From JBKEDG01 sp047973085 (GTDB lineage Bacteria > Bacillota_I > Bacilli_A > JBKEDG01), in NCBI GenBank assembly GCA_047973085.1, contig JBKEBI010000036.1, forward strand, positions 1-39,691: a stretch of DNA of 39,691 bases, given 5' to 3'. Shown in pieces: positions 16,746 to 23,327 of this stretch (its first letter is position 1; every line of letters starts with the position of its first letter). Position numbers and translations under genes: made by a program. Under the pieces are notes generated by a model. That model was not told the DNA's origin and searched no databases. It saw only the letters and a list, made by a program, of their open reading frames with translations.

Positions 16746-18500
16746 ATGGATTTGAAAACTAAAATAAATAATTTACCAACAAATTCAGGCTGTTATTTAT
16801 ATAAGAATAAGTTTGGTAAAATAATATATGTAGGAAAAGCTGTTAACTTAAAGAATCGTGTTAAGAGTTATTTTAATGGTACACAAACAGGTAAAACATA
16901 TTTTTTAGTTAAGGAAATTGTTGATGTTGAATATATAATAACTAAAAATGAAGTAGAAAGCCTAATACTAGAACTTAACTTAATTAAAGAACATGACCCA
17001 AAATATAACATCCTACTTAAAGATGATAAAAGCTATCCCTATATACAAATAACAAAAGAAAAATATCCGAAAGTAAAAATTACGAGAGATAAAAGTTTAA
17101 AAAAAGGAGAATTGTATGGTCCGTATCCAAACAGTGGTGCTGCACGCGAAATGGTCGACTTAATTAATCGTAATTATCCTTTAGTAAAATGTAGAAAAAT
17201 ACCTAAAAAAGAATGTTTGTATTATCATATAAATCAGTGTCTTGGACAATGTATAAATGATGTGAGTCCAAAAATTTATGATGAATATATAAAAGAAGTT
17301 AGAAAAGTACTGAAAGGAAATGTTAGTGGGTTAAAACTATCTCTGCAAAACGAGATGAAAAAAGCTAGTGAGTCAACAAATTTTGAACGTGCTATTGAAT
17401 TGAAAAAAATGTTGGAATCAGTTAATTTAGTTATAGAAAAACAAAGCATTAATGTAAATAAAATGTTAAATATTGATGTAATTAACTATGATTATCATGA
17501 TAATAAAATTTGTATACAGTTACTTTACATTAGGAATGGGATGGTTATAGAACGCGTAGGTGAATTGTTTGATGTAATTGATGACTATGAAGATGTTTTA
17601 ATACAGTATATTTTAAATATGTACCACCAAAAAGTACTACCTGATGAAATTGTTATTCCGAGTTTAAAAGAAGTTGAATTACTAAAAAACATTATTCCTA
17701 CAAGTATTAATACATATGTTCGAGGAGTGAAAAGTAATTATTTAAAAATGGCTAAAAGCAATGCAAAAATAATTTTAAATAAATATTTTGAAAAAGAAAT
17801 TAATGAGTACAATAAGAGTTTATTTATAAATGAAGAATTAAAAAATATTGTTGGAATTGATTGTTATCGTATTGATATTTTTGATATTTCACATCATAAC
17901 GGTGCAAATACTGTCGGAGCATTAGTTGTTAGTAAAAATTATAACTTTAATAAAAATGATTACCGTAAATTTAAGTTAAGTGTAGATGGAAATGATGATA
18001 CAGCAAATACAAAAGAAGTTGTATATCGTTACTATTATCGTTGTTTAATGGAAAAACTTGAATTACCTGATTTAATTGTTGCTGATGGAGGGGTAAATCA
18101 AGTAAATGCAATTCTAGATGTAATTAGTTCACTAAACTTGACTATTTCTGTAATTGGTCTAATTAAAGATGATAAACACACTACAAATAAGTTACTGTTT
18201 AATAATCAAATTTTCCCTTTAGAACGTAGAAGTGAGTTGTATAAGTTTTTAGCTAATTTACAGGATGAGGTTCACCGCTTTGCAATCGGGTATCATCATA
18301 CTATTGCTTCTAAGCAAATTAGTGCTAGTACGCTTGACAATATTAAAGGGATAGGTGCTAAGAGAAAAAGAGATTTAATAAAAGAATTTAAATCAATTGA
18401 TAATATTAAAAAAACTTCAATTGAGGAATTAGAAAAAATTGTTCCAAGTAATATTGCACAAACAGTTTTTGAATATTTTAAAAATGAAAAGCAAAAATAG
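16746..18500 (+). CDS. uvrC: excinuclease ABC subunit C
   Basis: 584 residues. UvrC makes both incisions in nucleotide-excision repair. Domains in order: GIY-YIG nuclease (GCYLYKNK...IIYVGKAVNLKNR, residues about 14-40), a Cys cluster region (CRKIPKKECLYYHINQCLGQC), UVR motif around 205-235, RNase H-like UvrC C-terminal nuclease (FDISHHNG and IVADGG), and a final helix-hairpin-helix pair (NIKGIGAKRKRDLI). Start ATG after AGGTGATATT. Confidence 0.96.
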   Translation: MDLKTKINNLPTNSGCYLYKNKFGKIIYVGKAVNLKNRVKSYFNGTQTGKTYFLVKEIVDVEYIITKNEVESLILELNLIKEHDPKYNILLKDDKSYPYIQITKEKYPKVKITRDKSLKKGELYGPYPNSGAAREMVDLINRNYPLVKCRKIPKKECLYYHINQCLGQCINDVSPKIYDEYIKEVRKVLKGNVSGLKLSLQNEMKKASESTNFERAIELKKMLESVNLVIEKQSINVNKMLNIDVINYDYHDNKICIQLLYIRNGMVIERVGELFDVIDDYEDVLIQYILNMYHQKVLPDEIVIPSLKEVELLKNIIPTSINTYVRGVKSNYLKMAKSNAKIILNKYFEKEINEYNKSLFINEELKNIVGIDCYRIDIFDISHHNGANTVGALVVSKNYNFNKNDYRKFKLSVDGNDDTANTKEVVYRYYYRCLMEKLELPDLIVADGGVNQVNAILDVISSLNLTISVIGLIKDDKHTTNKLLFNNQIFPLERRSELYKFLANLQDEVHRFAIGYHHTIASKQISASTLDNIKGIGAKRKRDLIKEFKSIDNIKKTSIEELEKIVPSNIAQTVFEYFKNEKQK

Positions 18501-18574
18501 ACAAAGTTATTATATGCAATAAAAATATTCTATTATAACTTAAAATATGGTATTATTTATATGGTGGTGAAATT

Positions 18575-19324
18575 ATGGGAAAAATAGGAGTATTTGATTC
18601 TGGAATAGGTGGAATCACAGTTTTGGAAGAGCTTTACAAACTGTTACCAAATGAAGAATATTTATATTTTGGTGATAATAAAAATGCTCCATATGGAGAT
18701 AAATCAAATAATGAAATTAGAGATTATACTTATAGAATAATCAACCACTTTAAAAATAATGATGTAAAACTAATTGTAATAGCATGTAATACAGTTACAA
18801 GTTTCTTATACAAAGAATTAGTTGATACACTTAATATACCTGTAATCGGAGTTATTTATCCTACAGTAGACTATGTAAATGATTTACATATAAAAAAAGT
18901 AGGATTAATTGCAACTGTTAGAACTATTGAAAATAATACATATCAAAGAATGATTGATAAAGAAGTTTTTACGTTGAAAACACCACAGTTTGTTCCTATG
19001 ATTGAAGATGGTAGTTATGTGTATAGACATAAAGAAATTAAAGAAATATTAAAACCGTTATTAAAAAAACATATTCATGCACTTGTACTAGGTTGTACAC
19101 ATTACCCTTTTTTAAGAAGTAATATAGAAAAAATCTATGGGGGAATTATTGTTGATTCTAGTGTTGTTACTGCAATAGAAGTAAAGGAAGTATTAAATGA
19201 TAGAAATATGTTTGAGAATAATCCTAAAATAACTATTCATGTAAGTGGAAATATTGAAGAATTTGAAAAAGTTATTCAAAGCTATATTAGTTTTGAATAT
19301 AAAATAAAAAGTGTTGAGGTGTAG
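18575..19324 (+). CDS. murI: glutamate racemase
   Basis: 249 residues. Supplies D-glutamate for peptidoglycan. N-terminal GVFDSGIGGITVLEEL and the DNKNAPYGDKS block are typical; the two catalytic cysteines sit in ACNTVTS (about 71) and LGCTHYPFL (about 180). It heads a tight group with rdgB (2-nt gap) and the broken MATE gene. Confidence 0.96.
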   Translation: MGKIGVFDSGIGGITVLEELYKLLPNEEYLYFGDNKNAPYGDKSNNEIRDYTYRIINHFKNNDVKLIVIACNTVTSFLYKELVDTLNIPVIGVIYPTVDYVNDLHIKKVGLIATVRTIENNTYQRMIDKEVFTLKTPQFVPMIEDGSYVYRHKEIKEILKPLLKKHIHALVLGCTHYPFLRSNIEKIYGGIIVDSSVVTAIEVKEVLNDRNMFENNPKITIHVSGNIEEFEKVIQSYISFEYKIKSVEV

Positions 19325-19326
19325 TT

Positions 19327-19896
19327 ATGAGAATTATTTTGGCAACAAATAATCAAGGAAAAGTTAATGAGTTAAAAAGTAAAATAAATAGAGAAATTTA
19401 TTCACTTAAGGATTTAGAAATAAATATTGATATTATTGAAGATAAAGATACTTTGGAAGGTAATGCAAAATTAAAAGCAGAAGCTATTGCAAAAATTTTT
19501 CCAAATGATATTATAATAGCAGATGATACAGGACTTTTTGTTAAAAGTTTGAATAATGAACCAGGAGTCTACTCTGCAAGATATGCAGGTGAAAATTGTA
19601 ATAATGAAGACAATATTGATAAGCTATTAAATAACTTAAAGAATATTGATGATCGAAGTGCATATTTTGAAACAATTATTGTGGTATATAAAGATGGAAT
19701 ATACTATAATTATTTTGGAAAGCTTGAAGGAAAAATATTAAAAAAACGTTCTGGAAGTGATGGTTTTGGCTATGATAGTGTATTTTATTCTGAAATCTAT
19801 AATAAGTCTCTTGCAGAAATAAGTAAAGAAGAAAAAAATATTATTAGTCATCGTGCAAAGGCAATTGATAGATTATTAAGTGATAATATTTTATAG
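19327..19896 (+). CDS. rdgB: XTP/dITP diphosphatase
   Basis: 189 residues, Ham1/RdgB family, removes non-canonical purine nucleotides such as dITP and XTP. The start motif ATNNQGKVNELK, the metal-binding ADDTGLFV, the PGVYSARYAG block and the C-terminal SGSDGFGYDSVF and SHRAKAIDRL are all visible. Translated right after murI, a pairing often seen in Firmicutes. Confidence 0.96.
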   Translation: MRIILATNNQGKVNELKSKINREIYSLKDLEINIDIIEDKDTLEGNAKLKAEAIAKIFPNDIIIADDTGLFVKSLNNEPGVYSARYAGENCNNEDNIDKLLNNLKNIDDRSAYFETIIVVYKDGIYYNYFGKLEGKILKKRSGSDGFGYDSVFYSEIYNKSLAEISKEEKNIISHRAKAIDRLLSDNIL

Positions 19897-19904
19897 AGGA
19901 AAAT

Positions 19905-20159
19905 ATGAAGAATAAGTTAACATATGATTATGTAAAAATGGTTTTTAAATTAGCACTGCCTGTAATGATCCAGCAGTTCATTACAGCTTTTGCAAGTTTA
20001 ATTGATAATTTAATGGTTGGATCTAATGGAAAAGATGCTATCAATGCTGTTGGTGCAAGTGGTACATATAATTTAGAACAGATAAAAATTGATGCCAACT
20101 CTGTTTTATATTTGCTGTATATATTGAACTATTTAATGACTATTATTGATGTTAAATAG
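19905..20159 (+). pseudogene. MATE efflux transporter, 5' remnant
   Basis: The first ~55 residues are the start of a MATE transporter: a Lys-rich N-terminus, a first helix LALPVMIQQFITAFASLIDN, LMVGSNGKDAINAVGAS. After about position 20065 the frame no longer looks like MATE and stops at TAG 20157-20159. The 3' part of the gene lies at 22621-23106. About 230 residues of a normal ~445-residue protein are missing between them, so this is not a clean insertion but an insertion with loss of target DNA. RBS AGAGGAAAAT follows rdgB by 8 nt. Confidence 0.85.
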
Positions 20160-20165
20160 TAATAT

Positions 20166-20194
20166 TTGACATAATCTAATGGTAGTGATATAAT
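20166..20194 (+). promoter_or_regulatory. consensus promoter of the type III antitoxin RNA
   Basis: TTGACA at 20166-20171, exact 17-bp spacer, TATAAT at 20189-20194: a perfect sigma-A consensus, the strongest in the window. The transcript should start near 20201, with no gene until 20350. Confidence 0.9.
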
Positions 20195-20200
20195 GATGAT

Positions 20201-20337
20201 GAGAAATAGTGAGGGATTCCTAATTATTCCTTACTTTAAACAAAAAATAATTAGGTATGCATGGCGTTGCTGCTAACTTCCATGATTATAACATATGAGG
20301 CAGAGAGAGTAAGGTGCGTCCTGCTCTCATTTTTATT
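20201..20337 (+). ncRNA. putative type III antitoxin RNA (ToxI/TenpI-like)
   Basis: About 135 nt between a perfect promoter and the toxin gene. CCTAATTATT (20219-20228) pairs with AATAATTAGG (20246-20255), a perfect 10-bp stem. The loop holds CCTTACT (20229-20235), which is exactly complementary to AGTAAGG at 20308-20314, giving an H-type pseudoknot. A second hairpin CATGG/CCATG (20260-20264/20280-20284) lies inside. Type III antitoxins are small RNAs made of pseudoknots, transcribed from a strong promoter and partly stopped by a terminator before the toxin. I do not see clear tandem repeats, which many (not all) such RNAs have, so the assignment rests on position, folding and the toxin. Confidence 0.6.
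20303..20337 (+). terminator. leaky terminator between antitoxin RNA and toxin gene
   Basis: GAGAG (20303-20309 region) can pair with CTCTC (20324-20328), followed by ATTTTTATT. It would compete with the pseudoknot pairing of AGTAAGG. Such an attenuator between RNA and toxin is standard in type III loci, letting antitoxin outnumber toxin mRNA. Confidence 0.6.
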
Positions 20338-20349
20338 AGGAGGATTTGT

Positions 20350-20763
20350 ATGGGAACAATATACGAACTAGACTATAAATTTATACAATTTGTAGCCAAT
20401 AAAGGTTATTGCACAGAAATAATGGATAAGAATATTAATAAGGGAAGACCATATTTCTATATTGAGATAAAAGTTAGAAGTAAAACTTATTTGATTCCTT
20501 TTCGTTCTAGTGTTGGGGATGATGGTGTATATAAAATACCTGGACATGATGGGGGACTTGATTTTAAAAAATCAATACCGTTAACAAATAAAAGAATAAT
20601 AAAGAGAGTTTCAAATACAACTCCACCAGAGTATGGTAAATTTTTAATGAATGCATATAATGATATTTGTTCAAAGTTTACACAATATATTCCAACTCAC
20701 AATAAACATAGATTTTCTACTAATCATAAAGGTTTGATTGAAGCACAGAATAAATTTAAATAG
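20350..20763 (+). CDS. type III toxin-antitoxin toxin, ToxN/TenpN/CptN-like endoribonuclease
   Basis: 137 residues. The pattern fits the ToxN/AbiQ superfamily: an N-terminal LDYKFIQFV segment, a central strand pair GRPYFYIEIKVRSKTYLIPFRSS, then GGLDFKKSIPL and a helical C-terminal half. Length is close to or a little below the family norm. These toxins cut RNA and are held inactive by the repeats or pseudoknots of their own antitoxin RNA; several protect against phage. ATG 20350 follows TAGGAGG by 6 nt. The promoter, structured RNA and terminator just upstream are the typical locus layout. Which subfamily (TenpN, CptN, ToxN) is not resolved, and no homology search was possible. Confidence 0.65.
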   Translation: MGTIYELDYKFIQFVANKGYCTEIMDKNINKGRPYFYIEIKVRSKTYLIPFRSSVGDDGVYKIPGHDGGLDFKKSIPLTNKRIIKRVSNTTPPEYGKFLMNAYNDICSKFTQYIPTHNKHRFSTNHKGLIEAQNKFK

Positions 20764-20785
20764 CACTATACTGAGTGAATGAAGC

Positions 20786-20818
20786 ATTAGCTGTATATGA
20801 GTTGATGTTTTTTTGATG
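20786..20818 (+). terminator. terminator after the type III toxin
   Basis: GCATTAGCT and AGTTGATGT form a 9-bp stem with several G-U pairs, followed by TTTTTTT. Confidence 0.5.
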
Positions 20819-20820
20819 GT

Positions 20821-22027
20821 TTAAAATACTACATTAATATGTCCTTCTTTTGTGATTATAATCTGTTTAAATTGATTTTTAATATTGCAAGATTTATCAA
20901 GTTTTGACTTTAATTTTTTGTAATGTTCTAAGCTAATATGATTGCCTAATAATAATTCATCAAGCTCATTGATTTTATTTTCAACAGAGCTTTGTCTAGC
21001 ATCTAAATTGTTTTTGATTGCATTTTTTAGAGAAGATAAAATGCGATTTTCATTAATGTACATTTTTTCTTTTTTTGAATAGTAGTATTTATATGTAGCT
21101 ATTTCTCCATTTGCAAGTTCTTTGTATTGTTTGCAGTGGTTCATTTTTGTACCATCCTCGAAGTGAACTTTGTTTTGTAAACTGTAGAAGTGCTTGCTTT
21201 TTATTTTATATCTTTGATTTGTGTGATTCATTTTCTCTATATCTTCATCTACAAAAATAGGATCTATTACTTGTACCTTCAATAATTCACCATTTAAAGT
21301 TTCTCTTTGAAAAAAACCTCTATATAAAGTATTTGACAGTAATCTTGTTAAGTAACCTTTATGTAACTTTATTTTAAAGAATGGATACTTAGTTTTGATT
21401 TCTTGTTCAATTTGTAATACAGTCATGTTTTTATTTACATAACTATTGTATAAGTATTTAACAATTTTAATGTCATTGTTGTAAATGAGTTTTTTATTAT
21501 TATCTCTTTCAATACCTAAAGGAAGCTTTCCGTATGGATAGAGATTTTTTTTTGGCCATACCATCATAGCAAAATTTTGTTCTTTCCGATGTGACAGCGC
21601 TATCATACTGATTTTTTGCTGAATTAATATTATAAAAGAATTCTCCCATTGCACTTTTAGTTTCAAAATTCTCTAATACAATATCAATTTTTGTATTATA
21701 TTTTCTACTTTTCTTTAAAATATATTGATCATCAAATACATTCCTTGCAATGCGATCTTGTCTAATAATAATTATTGATTCAACTAACCCAGTTTCTATT
21801 AATTTTAGTGCCTTTTGAAGTTCAAATCTTTTTTCAAGGGACGTTGCTGATTTACCTGAATCTGATAAAATTATTAATTCGTAATCAGAATAGTATATTG
21901 AATGATGCTTTTCTATTGTATCTTTCTGTTCGTCTAGGGAATAACCTTTTTGAACTTGTTTGTCTGTACTGACTCTAATGTATCCAATTACATATTTTTT
22001 TTCTTCCTTATAGTTTTTAGTGTACAA
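20821..22027 (-). pseudogene. serine recombinase, frameshifted
   Basis: Two overlapping frames make one serine recombinase of about 400 residues. The N-terminal frame (start TTG 22027 after GAGGTG) holds the resolvase domain: GYIRVSTDKQ with the catalytic Ser, then SLDEQ and the RQDRIARN segment. The second frame holds the Recombinase domain (YPYGKLPLGIE and TRLLSNTLYRGFF) and a C-terminal coiled coil. They meet at a run of nine A (plus-strand T run 21545-21553): eight A would restore one frame, reading GMAKKNLYPYG. No Cys-rich zinc ribbon of the large serine integrases is visible. It probably moved the surrounding element. It is dead unless slippage on the A run rescues it. Confidence 0.85.
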
Positions 22028-22217
22028 TTTTAATCACCTCGTTTTTCTATTTATCAATTTTTTGTACATATTTAGTATATAACTTACTTTGATAAAATAA
22101 ATACGATATTTTAATTGTTGAACAAAACATTAAATAATCAAAACGAGAACTTTGAATATAGAGAAACAGATTCTTCTGAAAAGAACGATTTTATTGATGT
22201 TATGGATGAACAAACAT

Positions 22218-22225
22218 GTTATAAT
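22218..22225 (+). promoter_or_regulatory. extended -10 promoter of the small toxin mRNA
   Basis: TGTTATAAT-type extended -10 (TATAAT at 22220-22225) with no good -35. The transcript would begin near 22231, right at the Shine-Dalgarno TTGGAGGTAGG (22230-22240). Confidence 0.5.
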
Positions 22226-22244
22226 ATTATTGGAGGTAGGTTTT

Positions 22245-22283
22245 ATGAAAAAAATCAATACGGTGGTAGTGATTACATTGTAG
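22245..22283 (+). CDS. 12-codon leader peptide ORF
   Basis: ATG 22245 to TAG 22283 encodes MKKINTVVVITL. It has a strong SD (GGAGGTAGG at 22232-22240) four nt upstream and ends next to the SD of the following ORF, so it could couple translation of the hydrophobic peptide. Its SD is the sequence that can pair with the 3' UTR at 22373-22383. Whether it is translated is unknown. Confidence 0.4.
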   Translation: MKKINTVVVITL

Positions 22284-22290
22284 GAGGTTT

Positions 22291-22356
22291 ATGTACGATT
22301 TGATCGTAGTACTAGTTTTATTGATAATTCTAGTAAGAAGAATTGATAAAGACTAG
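22291..22356 (+). CDS. 21-residue hydrophobic peptide, candidate type I toxin (Fst/par-like)
   Basis: ATG 22291 to TAG 22354. The peptide (MYDLIVVLVLLIILVRRID, then KD) is one membrane helix with a charged tail, the usual form of membrane-acting type I toxins such as Fst. AGGAGG lies only 3 nt before the ATG, so coupling with the leader ORF is likely. A perfect bidirectional terminator, two direct repeats and a consensus antisense promoter follow directly, giving the par/Fst-style convergent layout. It is shorter than Fst (33 residues) and lacks its proline, so family membership is not claimed, only the type. Confidence 0.55.
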   Translation: MYDLIVVLVLLIILVRRIDKD

Positions 22357-22372
22357 ATAACCTCACATGTTT

Positions 22373-22383
22373 CCTACCTCCAA
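22373..22383 (+). promoter_or_regulatory. anti-SD element in the toxin 3' UTR
   Basis: CCTACCTCCAA is the exact reverse complement of TTGGAGGTAGG at 22230-22240, the 5' end and SD of the same mRNA. Such 5'-3' pairing keeps type I toxin messages untranslated until processed. Confidence 0.6.
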
Positions 22384-22384
22384 A

Positions 22385-22441
22385 TAAACGAAAAGAGAGC
22401 CGGCAAGCTCTCTTTTCGAATGACCTCACATCATTTCCTAC
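22385..22441 (-). ncRNA. putative antisense antitoxin RNA
   Basis: Minus-strand promoter at 22448-22476 predicts a start near 22441 and the shared hairpin ends it near 22385, giving an RNA of about 55-65 nt, the size of RNA II in par loci. Its 5' end (GTAGGAAATGATGTGAGGT) matches repeat a of the toxin mRNA with two mismatches. Confidence 0.55.
22389..22418. terminator. shared bidirectional terminator
   Basis: Perfect 12-bp inverted repeat CGAAAAGAGAGC/GCTCTCTTTTCG with loop CGGCAA. It can stop the toxin mRNA (plus) and the antisense RNA (minus). Confidence 0.85.
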
Positions 22442-22447
22442 AAATAA

Positions 22448-22476
22448 ATTATACAATAATTGTAATAAATATTCAA
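22448..22476 (-). promoter_or_regulatory. antisense RNA promoter
   Basis: On the minus strand TTGAAT (22476-22471), exact 17-bp spacer, TATAAT (22453-22448). Confidence 0.8.
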
Positions 22477-22514
22477 TAGATATTGTTGAAAACTTAAGAA
22501 AACACAAAAAAATG

Positions 22515-22543
22515 TTGAAAACTTAAAATTTATATGCTATACT
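22515..22543 (+). promoter_or_regulatory. strong orphan promoter at the right end of the insert
   Basis: TTGAAA at 22515-22520, 17-bp spacer ending in TGC (extended -10), TATACT at 22538-22543. No intact gene follows. The RNA would begin near 22550 with AGGGATA/TATCCTT hairpin (22555-22572) and run into the MATE remnant. Confidence 0.7.
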
Positions 22544-22620
22544 TAGATAAATTTAGGGATACTATTATCCTTAAACCCAAACTTAAAAGTAAATATGAGC
22601 TATCATTCTTTAAATAAGAA

Positions 22621-23106
22621 CGACTAGAGGCTGGTTTTGCTACTTCTGTTTCAGTTTTAATTGGTCAAGAGCTTGGAAGAAATGATTTGGAAGGAGCTAA
22701 GACTCATTCTCATATGCTTAACAAGCTTTCAATTATAACGGGTATGATAGTATTATGCTTAGCATTTATTTTATCATTTATTGTGCCAAATTTTTATAAT
22801 GTTAGTGCTGAAATTAAAAATAATACTGCAAATATTTTAAGAGTTATGGCAATTTATTTCCCAATTTATATTATTACAGCAAATTTGTTTTTTACACTTA
22901 GAGCTGGAGGAGATGTTAAAGGGGTTTTATTTGTAGATGGTGGATTTATGTGGTTTGTAGCAATTCCTATTGCATACTTTATGAATAGCTATATTTCATT
23001 ACCAGTTGTTTTAACTTTTTTAATTGTACAAAGTAGTGACATATTAAAACTTTTTGTTATTTTCAAACGATATAAAAAAGGGTTATGGATAAAAAAATTA
23101 ATATAA
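22621..23106 (+). pseudogene. MATE efflux transporter, 3' remnant
   Basis: The MATE frame resumes at 22621 with EAGFATSVSVLIGQELGRND, the conserved motif at the start of the C-terminal half, and continues about 160 residues with four to five helices to TAA 23106. The in-frame TAA just upstream (22615-22617) and the lack of a start before ATG 22687 show it is not expressed as a full protein. It belongs with the fragment at 19905. Confidence 0.85.
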
Positions 23107-23156
23107 AAAATAATGACAAATAGTATGTAATATGTTATTATTGTGATAATAGAATA

Positions 23157-23242
23157 CGGGGAGCTAGTTTTCTGGCTGAGAGGAGGTAATTGAGCTTCGA
23201 CCCTTTGACCTGATTTAGGTAATGCTAACGTAGGGATTATAT
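23157..23242 (+). promoter_or_regulatory. TPP riboswitch (THI element)
   Basis: Conserved parts are clear: ACGGGGAGC, GGCTGAGAGG (about 23174-23183), GACCCTTTGACCTGAT (about 23199-23214) and GGTAATGCTAACGTAGGGA (about 23218-23236). It precedes the cytX-thiMED operon and should shut it down when thiamine pyrophosphate is plentiful. Confidence 0.97.
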
Positions 23243-23254
23243 CAAACTTTTAAG

Positions 23255-23281
23255 ATATGTCTTTATGACATATTTTTTTAT
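23255..23281 (+). terminator. terminator of the TPP riboswitch leader
   Basis: ATATGTC/GACATAT stem with TTTAT loop, followed by TTTTTTTAT; likely the expression platform. Confidence 0.75.
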
Positions 23282-23327
23282 GTCTACTTAGTCTAATTCT
23301 ATTAAAATTTATTATATGGAGGAAGAA

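Larger units (their letters stand above)
22115..22290 (+). other. leader region of the small toxin locus
   Basis: AT-rich sequence between the recombinase start and the small hydrophobic ORF. A 62-codon open frame (TTG 22115 to 22303) with many acidic residues covers it but has no RBS, and its two Gly codons coincide with the SD at 22231, so I do not call it a gene. From the promoter at 22218 onward it is the leader of the toxin mRNA. Confidence 0.4.
22360..22449 (+). repeat. direct repeats flanking the shared terminator
   Basis: Copy a at 22360-22388 and copy b at 22423-22449 share ACCTCACAT, TTTCCTAC and AAATAAA, with two mismatches and a 3-nt insertion (CTC) in copy a. Copy a is in the 3' UTR of the toxin mRNA; copy b is the start of the antisense RNA, so the two RNAs can pair in trans outside their overlap. 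Confidence 0.75.
20066..22620. mobile_element. foreign insert with two RNA-regulated toxin modules and a serine recombinase
   Basis: About 2.5 kb separates the two ends of a MATE gene. It contains a type III toxin-antitoxin-like locus (20166-20763), a frameshifted serine recombinase on the minus strand (20821-22027) and a convergent type I-like toxin locus (22218-22476). The edges are approximate: the left edge is where MATE similarity stops (about 20065), the right edge where the MATE frame resumes (about 22621). I found no clear terminal repeat or attachment core. The recombinase suggests the element was once mobile. Confidence 0.75.

Noticed and set aside
20201..20340. A metabolite riboswitch in front of the toxin
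   Set aside because: I do not recognise any known riboswitch core there, unlike the clear cobalamin and TPP elements, and the next gene is a toxin-like protein.
22115..22303. 62-codon frame with a NIIGG double-glycine-like site, resembling a bacteriocin precursor
   Set aside because: No RBS before the TTG start, and the Gly-Gly codons are simply the SD sequence of the next small ORF. No transporter or modification gene is near.
22604..22636. Ten-codon ORF behind the orphan promoter
   Set aside because: No Shine-Dalgarno sequence and ordinary composition; could be chance.
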